A stretch of DNA of 39,403 nucleotides from Paracoccaceae bacterium (GTDB lineage Bacteria; Pseudomonadota; Alphaproteobacteria; Rhizobiales; Stappiaceae), in assembly GCA_002709505.1 (NCBI GenBank), contig PARB01000045.1, positions 85,502-124,904 of the forward strand, written 5' to 3'. The notes below the pieces were generated by a model. The model worked only from the letters and a program-made list of their open reading frames with translations. It did not search any database and was not told the origin of the DNA. A program made the position numbers and the translations under genes. How positions within the stretch are numbered: position 1 is the first letter of the stretch; each line of letters opens with the position of its first letter. Positions 23,979-33,058 of this stretch are shown here, piece after piece.

Positions 23979-24467
23979 ATGAAGGGCAGTGAAAAGGTTA
24001 TCGAGCGACTGAACGAGGCGCTCTTGCTCGAACTCGGAGCCGTCAATCAGTACTGGCTTCATTACCGCATGCTCGACGACTGGGGCCTTGGAAAGCTCGC
24101 CAAGAAGGAGCGTGAGGAATCCATCGAGGAAATGCACCACGCCGACAAGATCATCGAGCGGATCATTTTCCTCGAAGGCCACCCGAACCTTCAAAAGGTC
24201 GGCGCGCTGCGCATCGGCCAGGACGTCCGGGAAGTGCTGGAATCGGACCTCGCAGGCGAACATGACGCCCGCGCCTCCTATTCCAAGTCCCGCGACATCT
24301 GCCATGACGAAGGCGACTACGTCACCATGAAGCTCTTCGAGGAGCTTCTGAAGGACGAGGAAGGCCATATCGACTTTCTCGAAACCCAGCTCGACCTGCT
24401 CGACAAGCTCGGCGTGGAGCGCTACTCGCTCCTCAACGCAACGTCCGCCGACGAAGGCGAAGAGTGA
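23979..24467 (+). CDS. bfr: Bacterioferritin
   Basis: The 162-residue protein aligns end to end with E. coli bacterioferritin. Ferroxidase ligands are E18, E51, H54, the glutamate of SDLAGEHDA, and E and H in [11 protein letters not shown]; the heme-binding M52 is present in EEMHHAD. So it is a heme-containing Bfr and not a plain ferritin. It stores iron as a 24-mer in the cytoplasm. AGGAG lies seven bases before the ATG at 23979, favouring this over an in-frame upstream ATG at 23925. An Irr-type box lies just upstream, so iron-dependent control is likely. A GC-rich stem-loop follows the stop. Confidence 0.96.
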   Translation: MKGSEKVIERLNEALLLELGAVNQYWLHYRMLDDWGLGKLAKKEREESIEEMHHADKIIERIIFLEGHPNLQKVGALRIGQDVREVLESDLAGEHDARASYSKSRDICHDEGDYVTMKLFEELLKDEEGHIDFLETQLDLLDKLGVERYSLLNATSADEGEE

Positions 24468-24473
24468 GTTTCC

Positions 24474-24503
24474 GACCGCCGCGCTCCATCGGGTGCGGCG
24501 GTC
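24474..24503 (+). terminator. Stem-loop after bfr
   Basis: GACCGCCGC and GCGGCGGTC form a perfect 9-bp stem with a 12-base loop, starting six bases after the bfr stop. Only a short TT follows, so it is a probable but not canonical terminator. Confidence 0.55.
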
Positions 24504-24646
24504 GCGCCTTCGGGTCTGAACCCGTCGCCGCTTTGTCGCGCGGCCCTGCAGTCTCCGGTGCCGGCGCCCTTCGCAACGCCACATCCCGCCTGCCCCCCCC
24601 GCTCGCATCCTCTTCAGCCGCCCGCCCCCGGTGCCGGCATCCTGAG

Positions 24647-24685
24647 CCGAAAACCTCGCGCATAAAGAGCGCCTGACGTTTTCGG
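24647..24685. repeat. Nested inverted repeat
   Basis: The outer arms CCGAAAAC (24647-24654) and GTTTTCGG (24678-24685) enclose inner arms GCGC/GCGC around ATAAAGA. No gene is assigned on either strand here. It could be a structured RNA, a terminator read on the minus strand, or an operator. Confidence 0.4.
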
Positions 24686-24802
24686 CAACCCTTACCATCC
24701 ATTGTGGTCTATCATCGCCAGACCGTCGGTCGACCGTCGCGAATGGTCGCGCGCAAAAACGGCAGCCGAAGAGGGCGGCCGCACACCAAGGGGGAGATGG
24801 TC

Positions 24803-25963
24803 ATGGCATTCCAGCCCGGATTCGACGTCACCGAGGCGACCGCGACGCTGGCGCTGTCACAGGCGATCTATGGCGTTCCCGCCATTCCGGTTCCGACTCC
24901 GGATCCGCACTCGCTGGGCTGGTCCAAGGTCGACGCCTTGTCTCCGAGCGGGTCGACACTGCTCGACAATCTCTGGCAGGTGTGGCGTGACGACACCCGC
25001 CCCAACCGGTATGCGATCGTGGTGCGCGGCACGGTCGACAGCGACGCGAGCATTCTCGCCGACCTGCTGTTTCCGCTGGTCGACGCCAGGCTCGACCTCG
25101 CCATCGAGACCGGCGGGGGCAAACTCGAGTTCCCGTTTCATCTCGCCCGCGACGAGGCCGGCAGCGCGGTCGTCGCCGGCACCCACCTGGGCTTCAGCCT
25201 GAGCCTCTTCCTAATGCTCCTGACGACGGACCGCCCGCTCCTGGCAACGCTTGCCGCGCTTTCGCTCGACCCGGACGCGGAGATCCTGATCACCGGCCAC
25301 AGCCAGGGAGCCTCGATCGCAACGCTCCTGACCTCCTTCGTGCGCCATGCCTCCGGGGTCTTCTCGAGCATCGCGAAGCCCTCCTACAAGACCTATGTCT
25401 TCGCGCCCGCCAAACCCGGCAACGACCACTACAGCTATGATTATGCCGCCATCGCCGGCGTTGCGGGCACGGGCTGGAGCGTTGTCAGCACGCAAGGCTG
25501 GGTGCCGCAGGTGCCCTTTACCCTGCAGCTTCCGGGCGACATCAACACGCCCAACCCCTTGCGCGACTATCGCGGCGTCCGCAATCTCGATGTCGACCCG
25601 CGCATCGCCGCGCTCTGCGCGACCGTGGAGCCGTCGGTCGAGGACGCGCAGCGTCAGGTCGTCGCCCATGCCTGTCGGGTCGCCGAAAGCCTAAAGGAGC
25701 GACTTGCCGGGGAAAGACTCACGCTCGACACAAGGCTGCTGGGTGCGCCAGAGGCGGTCGTGCTCGACGGCACTTCCCTCGCCGGCGGGATCGACAGCCT
25801 TCTGTCGCAAATCCAGGCATCGCTGAACTTCGCAACCGCCGGCAATCTGGTGCCGCTGTTCGCCGTTCCGGGCGAGAACCCGGACGATCCGACCGATTTC
25901 TTCTGGCAACACCACCTCGGCAACTACTGGAAATACCTGCAGGCGCAATACGGCGCCGCCTGA
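24803..25963 (+). CDS. Class-3 lipase-like alpha/beta hydrolase
   Basis: The 386-residue protein contains the nucleophile elbow GHSQGAS with Ser167, preceded by IVVRGT at 72-77 (the oxyanion strand seen as FRGT in class 3 lipases) and VAGTHLGF at 124-131. This order is that of lipase_3 enzymes; the catalytic Asp and His cannot be placed with certainty, but GWVPQVPF and late HHLG are in suitable positions. GGGGGAG lies six bases before the ATG at 24803, which I prefer over the ATG at 24797 and longer forms. No signal peptide is evident, so it is probably cytoplasmic or exported without a Sec signal. The substrate is unknown. Confidence 0.72.
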   Translation: MAFQPGFDVTEATATLALSQAIYGVPAIPVPTPDPHSLGWSKVDALSPSGSTLLDNLWQVWRDDTRPNRYAIVVRGTVDSDASILADLLFPLVDARLDLAIETGGGKLEFPFHLARDEAGSAVVAGTHLGFSLSLFLMLLTTDRPLLATLAALSLDPDAEILITGHSQGASIATLLTSFVRHASGVFSSIAKPSYKTYVFAPAKPGNDHYSYDYAAIAGVAGTGWSVVSTQGWVPQVPFTLQLPGDINTPNPLRDYRGVRNLDVDPRIAALCATVEPSVEDAQRQVVAHACRVAESLKERLAGERLTLDTRLLGAPEAVVLDGTSLAGGIDSLLSQIQASLNFATAGNLVPLFAVPGENPDDPTDFFWQHHLGNYWKYLQAQYGAA

Positions 25964-26079
25964 CCCGGACCTTGCCAAAGCGTGCAAGGGGAACCGCACA
26001 CAACCCGCTTGTCATTGCACCTCCCGCACGGCACTCTCCGGCAAACGGGGCCAGTCGTGCCCGGTCGGGGGATATGCGC

Positions 26080-26946
26080 ATGAGATTGATCGGTCTTGCT
26101 CTGGCGCTTGGCGCCGCTCTTCTTCACACTTCGCTGGCGCAGGCTGCCTGCCCGGATGCGGCAACGGTCGACACCTTCATCGCCGATCGTGCCGCCGCGC
26201 GACCGGCCATGCCGCCGATCGCCGCCGGCTCATCGCTGGACGACGGGCTCTGCGCGCAGGCGATGGTCGTCGAGCGCCTGTCGAAAGACCTCGGTCCGGT
26301 GGTCGGCTACAAGGCGGGCCTGACATCGCCCCCGGCGCAGCAGGCTTTCGGTGTCGACGAACCGGTGTTCGGCACGCTTCTGCGCGACATGCTGCTCAAG
26401 CCCGGCGCAAGCGTTCGCGCGGCCGACGCGGTTCGCTCCCTGTTCGAGGCGGACCTGATCGTCGAGATCGGCGACGCCGCCGTCAACGACGCGACGACGC
26501 CGGCAGAAGTCCTGGCCGCCATTCGCGGCGTTCGGCCGTTCCTGGAGCTTCCGGCCCTGGTCGCGCCGCTCGATATCCAGCTCGACGGCCCGATGATCAC
26601 GGCAATCAACGTCGGCGCCTGGCGCGGCGTGATGGGCGATCTGATCGCATTGCCGGCGGATGAAACCGGCGTGGCGATGCTGGCGGATTTCACCGCCCGG
26701 CTGACCGACGAGACGACCGGCGAGACCATCTCCGCCGCGCCGGGCAAGGCCGTGCTCGGCCATCCGCTGAACGCGGTGATCTGGATCGCCGGCGTGCTCA
26801 AGGCACAAGGCAAGGCCCTGAAACCCGGCGATCTCGTCTCGGTCGGCTCCATCGGCCCGCTCAATCCGATGAAGCCGGGACAAAAGATCCGCCTCACCTA
26901 TGAGGGGCTGCCGGGCACACCGGGCGTCTCCGCCGCCTTCGAGTGA
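26080..26946 (+). CDS. Exported 2-keto-4-pentenoate hydratase-fold protein
   Basis: The 288-residue protein has an N-terminal signal (MRLIGLALALGAALLHTSLAQAA). A FAH-superfamily hydratase domain of the MhpD type follows: VVGYKAGLTSPPAQQAFGVDE, VFGTLLRDM, FEADLIVEIGD, VAPLDIQLDG and LGHPLNAVIWIA. MhpD-like enzymes hydrate 2-hydroxypenta-2,4-dienoate in the cytoplasm, so a signal peptide is unusual and the substrate here may differ. The ATG at 26080 has GGGGG eight bases upstream; an ATG two codons earlier is too close to it. It is convergent with tex, ten bases apart. The family is clear, the reaction uncertain. Confidence 0.8.
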   Translation: MRLIGLALALGAALLHTSLAQAACPDAATVDTFIADRAAARPAMPPIAAGSSLDDGLCAQAMVVERLSKDLGPVVGYKAGLTSPPAQQAFGVDEPVFGTLLRDMLLKPGASVRAADAVRSLFEADLIVEIGDAAVNDATTPAEVLAAIRGVRPFLELPALVAPLDIQLDGPMITAINVGAWRGVMGDLIALPADETGVAMLADFTARLTDETTGETISAAPGKAVLGHPLNAVIWIAGVLKAQGKALKPGDLVSVGSIGPLNPMKPGQKIRLTYEGLPGTPGVSAAFE

Positions 26947-26956
26947 TTGGGAAGGG

Positions 26957-29386
26957 TCAGCGCTTCTTCTTGTTGAAGGCCGCCGCAAGCGCCGCCGCCA
27001 TCGCGCCGTCCCCCGAGCCACCGTCGGAGCCACGCCCCTGCGACCCGCCGCCGCCCTTCGGCCGCGGCTTGGTCGGCGCGCCGCCTTTCGGGCCGCTCCC
27101 GCGCGGATCGCGTCCGCCGGGACCGGAGCCGCGCGTGCCCGGCTGGCCGGCGTCGGCGCCGCCGTCCTTGCGCATGGTCAGCGCGATGCGCTTGCGCGGC
27201 ATGTCGACCTCAAGCACCCGCACCCGCACGATCTCGCCGGCTTTCACCACCTCGGCAGGGTCGCGGACGAAGCGGTCTGCAATCTGCGAGACATGCACCA
27301 GCCCGTCCTGATGGACGCCGATATCGACGAAGGCGCCAAAGTTGGTGACATTGGTGACGGTGCCCTCAAGCGCCATTCCTGGCTTGAGATCGGCCATCGT
27401 TTCCACCCCGTCCTGGAGCTTCGCGGTGCGAAACTCCGGGCGCGGGTCGCGGCCGGGCTTTTCCAGCTCGGCGAGAATGTCGCGCACCGTGGGCAAGCCG
27501 AAGACCGCGTCGACGAAGTCCTCGGGATCGAGCGCCTTGAGCCGCTGCGCATTGCCCATGACCTCCGACAGCGGCCGCCCGCAGGCCGTCACGATCCGCT
27601 CGGCCACCGGATAGGCCTCCGGGTGGACGGCCGACGCATCGAGCGGGTTGTCGCCGCCTGGAATGCGCAGGAAGCCGGCGCATTGCTCGAAGGCCTTCGG
27701 CCCGAGCCGGGGAACGGACAGCAGATCCTTGCGCGAGCGGAATGCTCCGTTCGCGTCGCGATGCGCCACCACCGCATCGGCAAGCCCGGCGGACAAGCCC
27801 GACACACGGGTCAGAAGCGGCGCCGAGGCGGTGTTGAGATCGACGCCGACCGCATTCACCGCATCCTCGACCACGGCATCGAGCGCGCGGGCGAGCTTGG
27901 TCTGGTTCACGTCGTGCTGATACTGGCCGACACCGATGGACTTCGGCTCGATCTTGACGAGTTCCGCCAGCGGATCCTGCAGCCGACGGGCAATCGAGGC
28001 CGCGCCGCGCAGCGACACATCGACGTCGGGCATCTCGCGCGCTGCCAGCGCGCTCGCCGAATAGATCGAGGCCCCCGCCTCGTTGACGATCACCTTGACC
28101 GGGCGTGCTGCGACAGGGACGTCGCCGAGAAGGTCGCCGACCAGCCGGTCGGTCTCGCGGCTCGCGGTGCCGTTGCCGATCGCGACCAGCGCGATCTTGT
28201 GTTTCGCGATCAGCGCGAGCAGCGTGTTGCGGGTCCCCGCCACGTCGTTGCGTGGCTGGAAGGGATAGACCGTCGCGGTCTCGACGAGCTTGCCGGTCGC
28301 ATCGACCACGGCGACCTTCACGCCGGTGCGGATGCCGGGGTCGAGGCCGAGCACGGTCGAATGACCAGCCGGTGCTGCGAGCAGCAGGTCCTTGAGGTTT
28401 CGGGCGAAGACATTGATCGCCTCGTCCTCCGAGCGTTCGCGCAACTGCGTCATCAGGTCGAGTTCCAGATGCAGTGCAAGCTTCACCCGCCAGGCCCAGC
28501 GCGCGGTCTCCGCAAGCCAGCGATCCGCCGGGCGTCCCTCATCGGCAATGCCGGCCGCCGCCATCACCATGCGCTCCACCGGCTTGACCGGCGCGGGGTC
28601 TTCCGCGTCGACCACAAGATCGAGCGCAAGCACGCCTTCGTTGCGTCCGCGCAAGAGCGCCAGTGCGCGGTGGCTCGGAATATCCGCCCATTTCTCGCGG
28701 TAGTCGAAATAGTCGGAGAACTTGGCTCCGGCCTCTTCCTGGCCCTCGACCACGCGCGACTGCACGACACCGCCGCGCATCAGGTGCTGGCGCAGCCGGC
28801 CGACCAGCGCCGCATCCTCTGCGAAACGCTCCATCAGGATCTGGCGCGCGCCATCTAGCGCGGCTTTTTCGTCCGCGACTCCCTTTTCGGCATCGACAAA
28901 GCGCGCGGCCTCTGCCTGCGGATCGCGGGACGGATCGCCGAGCAGAAGGTCGGCAAGCGGCTCCAGCCCGGCCTCGCGCGCGATCTGGGCCTTGGTGCGC
29001 CGCTTCTTCTTGAAGGGAAGATAGAGATCCTCAAGCTGCGCCTTGGTTTCCGCCGCCGCAATCCGGCCGGCGAGATCCGTGTCGAGCTTGCCCTGCTCGT
29101 CGATGGAGGCGACGATTGCCGCGCGCCGGTCTTCCAGCTCGCGCAGATAGACAAGTCGCTCCTCCAGCGTGCGCAGTTGGGTGTCGTCGAGCCCGCCGGT
29201 CGCTTCCTTGCGGTAGCGCGCGACGAAGGGAACCGTCGCCCCGCCGTCGAGCAGTTCCACGGTGGCGACGACCTGCTCGGGCCGACAACCGAGTTCAGCA
29301 GCGATACGGCTGCTGATGCGGGCGAGAAGATCCTTTGCACGGACCGGATCGGTGGTCGGGCCGGCGGAGACGGGTGTTTCGGTCAT
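26957..29386 (-). CDS. tex: Tex-family RNA-binding transcription accessory protein
   Basis: The 809-residue protein has the full Tex architecture: an N-terminal helical part ([43 protein letters not shown]), a YqgF-like RNase H fold ([20 protein letters not shown]), tandem helix-hairpin-helix motifs ([20 protein letters not shown]), and a C-terminal S1 domain at about 665-740 ([20 protein letters not shown]). A glycine/proline-rich low-complexity tail ends in KKKR. Tex binds single-stranded RNA and acts in transcription and RNA turnover; it is widely conserved. It lies 63 bases downstream of a RecD-like helicase gene on the same strand. Confidence 0.95.
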   Translation of the reverse strand: MTETPVSAGPTTDPVRAKDLLARISSRIAAELGCRPEQVVATVELLDGGATVPFVARYRKEATGGLDDTQLRTLEERLVYLRELEDRRAAIVASIDEQGKLDTDLAGRIAAAETKAQLEDLYLPFKKKRRTKAQIAREAGLEPLADLLLGDPSRDPQAEAARFVDAEKGVADEKAALDGARQILMERFAEDAALVGRLRQHLMRGGVVQSRVVEGQEEAGAKFSDYFDYREKWADIPSHRALALLRGRNEGVLALDLVVDAEDPAPVKPVERMVMAAAGIADEGRPADRWLAETARWAWRVKLALHLELDLMTQLRERSEDEAINVFARNLKDLLLAAPAGHSTVLGLDPGIRTGVKVAVVDATGKLVETATVYPFQPRNDVAGTRNTLLALIAKHKIALVAIGNGTASRETDRLVGDLLGDVPVAARPVKVIVNEAGASIYSASALAAREMPDVDVSLRGAASIARRLQDPLAELVKIEPKSIGVGQYQHDVNQTKLARALDAVVEDAVNAVGVDLNTASAPLLTRVSGLSAGLADAVVAHRDANGAFRSRKDLLSVPRLGPKAFEQCAGFLRIPGGDNPLDASAVHPEAYPVAERIVTACGRPLSEVMGNAQRLKALDPEDFVDAVFGLPTVRDILAELEKPGRDPRPEFRTAKLQDGVETMADLKPGMALEGTVTNVTNFGAFVDIGVHQDGLVHVSQIADRFVRDPAEVVKAGEIVRVRVLEVDMPRKRIALTMRKDGGADAGQPGTRGSGPGGRDPRGSGPKGGAPTKPRPKGGGGSQGRGSDGGSGDGAMAAALAAAFNKKKR

Positions 29387-29449
29387 TGGAGGTATCTGTC
29401 CTGAAAAAATGTCGGTTCGACGGCACAGGAAGGATGGAAGCCAGCCGGC

Positions 29450-30562
29450 TCAGCGCACCACTGTGATGCGTTGGGCCGCGCGCGTCACGGCGGTGTAGAG
29501 CCAGCGGTCGCGATAATCGCGAAAGGCGTAGCTTTCGTCGAAGAGCACGATGTCGTCCCACTGCGAGCCCTGCGCCTTGTGGACGGTCAGCGCATAGCCG
29601 TAGTCGAATTCGTCGGAGCGCCGGCGAATGGCATAGGGAAGCTGTTCCGCCCCGTCCTCGAAGAGACCCGGCAGCACCTTGACGGAGATCTTTGCCTTGC
29701 CGGCGGCCTCGTCCTCCGGCTTCACGTCGAAGCGCAACGTGTTGCCGCGCGAGGGCCTGAGCCGTGCCACGGTCCACAGTCCGCCGTTGAGCAGGCCCTT
29801 GGCCTTGTCGTTTCGCAGACAGACGAGCTTGTCGCCGACCGCCGGCATCTGGGTGGTGAAACCCTTGAGCTCGCGGATGCGCCCGTTGTAGAGCCGCCGT
29901 GTGCGGTTGGTGCCGACCAGCACCTGATCGGCGGCCAGGATCGCCTCGGCGTCGATCTCCCGGCGCGAGATGATACGGCTGTCGCCGTAATCTCCGGGCT
30001 CCAGCGTGCCGCCCTCGCGGATCAGCATCGACATATGCACGATCGGATTGTCGCGCGCCTGACGGTGCACCTCCGTCAGCATGATGTCCGGCTCGGCCTC
30101 GGTGAAGAAACCGCCGCCCTTGACCGGCGGCAGCTGCGCCGGATCGCCCAGCACCAGCACGGGCGTACCAAAGGACAGGAGGTCGCGGCCCAGGTCCTCG
30201 TCGACCATCGAGCATTCGTCGATGACGATCAGCTTCGCCTTGGCGGCGACGCTGTCGCGGTTGATCGAGAAGCTCGGACTGGCCTCCTCGTCGTCGGTCT
30301 CGTCCTTGTGACCGCGCGGGCGGTAGATCATCGCATGAATGGTGGTCGCGCCGTCGCAGCCCTTCTGGCGCAGCACATGCGCCGCCTTGCCGGTGAAGGC
30401 GCCAAAGGCGACATCGCCGTCGATGCCGGCCGCAAGATGGCGGGCAAGCGTCGTCTTGCCCGTTCCGGCAAAGCCGAACAGCCTGAACACCTGCTTGTCG
30501 CCCGATTTCAGCCAGCGCGCGGTTTCTGCGAGCGCGGCTTCCTGCTGCGGTGACCAATCCAT
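29450..30562 (-). CDS. RecD-like ATP-dependent DNA helicase (AAA, UvrD/RecD fold)
   Basis: The 370-residue superfamily 1 helicase has Walker A GFAGTGKTT at 30-38, motif Ia in AFTGKAAHVL, Walker B VIDECSMVDE at 113-122, motif III VLVLGDPAQLPPV, motif V LTVHKAQGSQWDDIVLF and motif VI YTAVTRAA. It is compact compared with RecD (about 600) or RecD2 (over 700) and lacks an obvious N-terminal extension, so it is a stand-alone RecD-like helicase of the kind often annotated ATP-dependent RecD-like DNA helicase. Its ATG at 30562 is followed in-frame by MDWSPQQEAAL, the usual beginning. Its cellular role is not assigned. Confidence 0.88.
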   Translation of the reverse strand: MDWSPQQEAALAETARWLKSGDKQVFRLFGFAGTGKTTLARHLAAGIDGDVAFGAFTGKAAHVLRQKGCDGATTIHAMIYRPRGHKDETDDEEASPSFSINRDSVAAKAKLIVIDECSMVDEDLGRDLLSFGTPVLVLGDPAQLPPVKGGGFFTEAEPDIMLTEVHRQARDNPIVHMSMLIREGGTLEPGDYGDSRIISRREIDAEAILAADQVLVGTNRTRRLYNGRIRELKGFTTQMPAVGDKLVCLRNDKAKGLLNGGLWTVARLRPSRGNTLRFDVKPEDEAAGKAKISVKVLPGLFEDGAEQLPYAIRRRSDEFDYGYALTVHKAQGSQWDDIVLFDESYAFRDYRDRWLYTAVTRAAQRITVVR

Positions 30563-30636
30563 GAAGCGATTCCCGTTGCCAACCGCTCCTGTCTACCTGC
30601 TTTGGATGGCGAATGGCACCCGCATTTCCGGGGTTT

Positions 30637-31668
30637 TCAAGGGCCGGGATAGACCGTCACACCGGTTCCGGTGACGGAGAAGCCGGCCATATAGGGATCG
30701 CGGTCGTCGAGCGTGATCTGCGAAGTGCCGGTGCGGATCGCCCAGCCCTCGATGGTCGGCACGATGGCCGGCAGGTCGCCCACCCGCGTCTCGTTCTTCA
30801 CGCCGCCGGTGAAGAGCGAGCCGATCACGCTTTCATGCACGAAACTGTCGCCGGTCTTGAGCCGTCCGCGCGCATGCAACTGCGCCATCCGGGCGGATGT
30901 GCCGGTGCCGCAGGGGCTGCGGTCGATCGCCCGGTCGCCATAGAAAACGGCGTTCCGACCATCGGCGCCCGGCTGCGTTGGCGGCCCCGTCCACTGCACA
31001 TGGGTGATGCCGCGAATGCGCGGATCGAGCGGATGCACGAAGTCGAACGCCTCGTTGAGGCGTGCGCGCAAGAGCGGGCTGATCGACACCAGCCGGTCCA
31101 CATCGATGGATCCGACGCCGGCAAAATTCTCCTGCGGCTCGATGATCGCATAGAAGTTTCCGCCATAGGCGACGTCGAAGGTGATCCGGCCAAGCTCCGG
31201 ACAGTCGATCTCCAGATCGCGGGCCGCCAGAAATGCCGGCACATTGGTCAGTCGGACGGAAGCGACATGTTCGCCCTCCATCGTGTAGTCGGCGGTGACC
31301 GGGCCGGCCGGCGTGTCGAGCCGGGCGGTGCCGGGTGTCGCAGGCCGGATCAGCCCCTCCTCGATCCCCATGGTCACCGTCCCGATGGTGCCGTGACCGC
31401 ACATCGGCAGGCAGCCGGAGGTCTCGATATAGAGCACACCGATGTCGCAATCGGTGCGCGTCGACGGATAGAGGATCGCGCCGGACATCATGTCGTGACC
31501 GCGCGGCTCGAACATCAGGCCTGTGCGGATCCAGTCGTAGCGGGCAAGGAAATCTGCGCGCCGCGCCAGCATGGTGTCGCCGTCGAGCGCGGGTCCCCCG
31601 CCGGCGACAAGCCGCACCGGATTGCCGCAGGTGTGTCCATCGATGCAAAAGAACGTGTGCCGCGCCAT
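30637..31668 (-). CDS. 4-Hydroxyproline 2-epimerase (proline racemase family)
   Basis: The 343-residue protein has both catalytic cysteines of the epimerase group: C90 in MCGHGTIG and C253 in SPCGTGTSA. A threonine at the second-last motif would indicate trans-3-hydroxyproline dehydratase, so epimerase is favoured. Other features are IDGHTCGNPVRLV at the N-terminus and GGVKNETRVGD near the C-terminus. It converts trans-4-hydroxy-L-proline to cis-4-hydroxy-D-proline. The adjacent flavin oxidase gene, 12 bases upstream, encodes the enzyme that uses the product, so the two form a catabolic operon equivalent to hypRE and hypO of rhizobia. The remaining steps are not in the window. Confidence 0.9.
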   Translation of the reverse strand: MARHTFFCIDGHTCGNPVRLVAGGGPALDGDTMLARRADFLARYDWIRTGLMFEPRGHDMMSGAILYPSTRTDCDIGVLYIETSGCLPMCGHGTIGTVTMGIEEGLIRPATPGTARLDTPAGPVTADYTMEGEHVASVRLTNVPAFLAARDLEIDCPELGRITFDVAYGGNFYAIIEPQENFAGVGSIDVDRLVSISPLLRARLNEAFDFVHPLDPRIRGITHVQWTGPPTQPGADGRNAVFYGDRAIDRSPCGTGTSARMAQLHARGRLKTGDSFVHESVIGSLFTGGVKNETRVGDLPAIVPTIEGWAIRTGTSQITLDDRDPYMAGFSVTGTGVTVYPGP

Positions 31669-31680
31669 CGGCGCCTCTCC

Positions 31681-32925
31681 TCAAAAACGGTCAACCGCAT
31701 AGGGCGCAAGATCGACGGCGGGATCCTTGCCCGAGATCATGTCGGCGACGAGTTCGCCCGTCGCCGCGGCTTGCGTCAGACCGTGATGCGCATGCCCGAA
31801 GGCGTAAAAGACATGCGCGGCCCGCCGGCTTTGCGAGATCACCGGCAGGCTGTCGGGAAGCGAGGGGCGAAAGCCCATCCAGCGTTCGCCGCCGTCCACC
31901 GACAGGGCCGGCGCCACCCGTTTGGCGCGCGACACCAGCGCATCGACGCGCGCCCAGTTGGGCGGCGCCGTCAGGCCCGCAAATTCCACCATTCCGCCGA
32001 TGCGCAGGCCGCGCGCGATCGGCGACATGACAAACCCGTAGCCTGCCAGCATGACGAAACGCCGGAAGGCGACGCCCGGCTCCGGCACGGTGATGTTGTA
32101 GCCCCGTTCCGTGTCGAGCGGCACGTCCTCACCAAGCGAGGATGCCAGCCGCTTCGACCAGGCGCCACAGGCAATCACGAGCTTGTCGGCATGGAGCACG
32201 GGACCCTCGCGCATCCGCAGCCGCGCGCCTCCGTCCGTGCCGACAATGCTGACGACATCGCCGCGCAGGATCTGGCCACCCCGCTCCCTGACCACACGCT
32301 CGAGATCCAGACACATGGCATGGGGATCGTCGAGATGCGCCCAGCCGGGGATGAAGGCGCCGCCGGCCACAGACGGCCCGAGGTCCGGTTCCATCTCGCG
32401 GATCTCCGCAGCCGACAGCTCGCGCACCTCGATGCCGTGATCGCGCTGGAGCTGCCAGCCGGCCCGGGCCCTGGCGACCTCGCCCGGCTTGTCGAAGACA
32501 TCGAGACACCCCTCCGCGCGCAGCCGGCCGCCAGTGCCGGTGTCCGCCCAAAGCCGCTCCCAGGCCGGCAGCGCTTCCGCGTTGAGCGCGGCGATTGCGG
32601 CCACCGACCGCTTGAAGGCGGCAGGGCGCGACGCGGCCATGAACCGCAGCATCCACGGCAGGATCGAGGGCGCGTAGGACGGGCGGATCGTCAGGGGCCC
32701 GAGCGGGTCGAGCAGCCAGCCCGGCGCCTTGCGCCAGACGCCGGGAGACGCCAGCGGCGCGACGTCGGTCCAGGCAATGCCGGAGGCATTTCCGCGCGAG
32801 GCGCCCGAGCCCGGCTCGTTGCGTTCGATCAGCGTGACCTGATGGCCCCGGGCCTGCAATGTGGCGGCCGTGGCAAGCCCGACAATCCCCGCGCCGATGA
32901 TGTGAACGGAAGAACGATCTGTCAT
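31681..32925 (-). CDS. FAD-dependent D-amino acid dehydrogenase, probably for cis-4-hydroxy-D-proline
   Basis: The 414-residue DadA-type flavoprotein has the FAD dinucleotide motif HIIGAGIVGLATAATL at the N-terminus followed by ERN, NASGIAWTD, HLDDPHAMCLDLE, an internal ACGAWSKRLA loop and the C-terminal FAD motif YAFGHAHHGLTQAAATGELVADMI. The family oxidises D-amino acids. The pairing with hydroxyproline epimerase points to cis-4-hydroxy-D-proline, giving pyrroline-4-hydroxy-2-carboxylate. The ATG at 32925 is used because it directly precedes the FAD motif; upstream in-frame sequence lacks family similarity. A 12-base palindrome lies about 105 bases upstream and may be its operator. Confidence 0.87.
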   Translation of the reverse strand: MTDRSSVHIIGAGIVGLATAATLQARGHQVTLIERNEPGSGASRGNASGIAWTDVAPLASPGVWRKAPGWLLDPLGPLTIRPSYAPSILPWMLRFMAASRPAAFKRSVAAIAALNAEALPAWERLWADTGTGGRLRAEGCLDVFDKPGEVARARAGWQLQRDHGIEVRELSAAEIREMEPDLGPSVAGGAFIPGWAHLDDPHAMCLDLERVVRERGGQILRGDVVSIVGTDGGARLRMREGPVLHADKLVIACGAWSKRLASSLGEDVPLDTERGYNITVPEPGVAFRRFVMLAGYGFVMSPIARGLRIGGMVEFAGLTAPPNWARVDALVSRAKRVAPALSVDGGERWMGFRPSLPDSLPVISQSRRAAHVFYAFGHAHHGLTQAAATGELVADMISGKDPAVDLAPYAVDRF

Positions 32926-33029
32926 CGCGGGAAATATGGTCTCCGAAGGGCCGCTACGATGTCTGGCGGTATCGCATTGAGACACCGGACGGACGCCGTG
33001 TCCAGAGCGTCGAACCCGCCGCCCATGCA

Positions 33030-33041
33030 GTGATATATCAC
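33030..33041. promoter_or_regulatory. Perfect palindrome GTGATATATCAC
   Basis: A 12-base perfect palindrome lies in the 133-base gap upstream of the hydroxyproline genes. It has the shape of a GntR-type operator. No GntR gene adjoins it, so the regulator is unknown. Confidence 0.5.
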
Positions 33042-33058
33042 GAATATCCGCGAAGATT

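Larger units (their letters stand above)
24468..24802. other. 335-base intergenic region between bfr and lipase-like gene
   Basis: No gene is supported here. It holds the bfr stem-loop at 24474-24503, a C-rich stretch, a nested inverted repeat at 24647-24685 and a 10-base palindrome CGGTCGACCG at 24727-24736. The promoter of the lipase-like gene presumably lies in the last 150 bases, but I see no clear -35/-10 pair. Confidence 0.45.

Noticed and set aside
26900..28858. A 652-codon plus-strand open frame antisense to tex
   Set aside because: Shadow of tex; the minus-strand protein matches the Tex family throughout.
30613..33033. An 806-codon plus-strand open frame
   Set aside because: It is antisense to both hydroxyproline genes, which have intact catalytic motifs.
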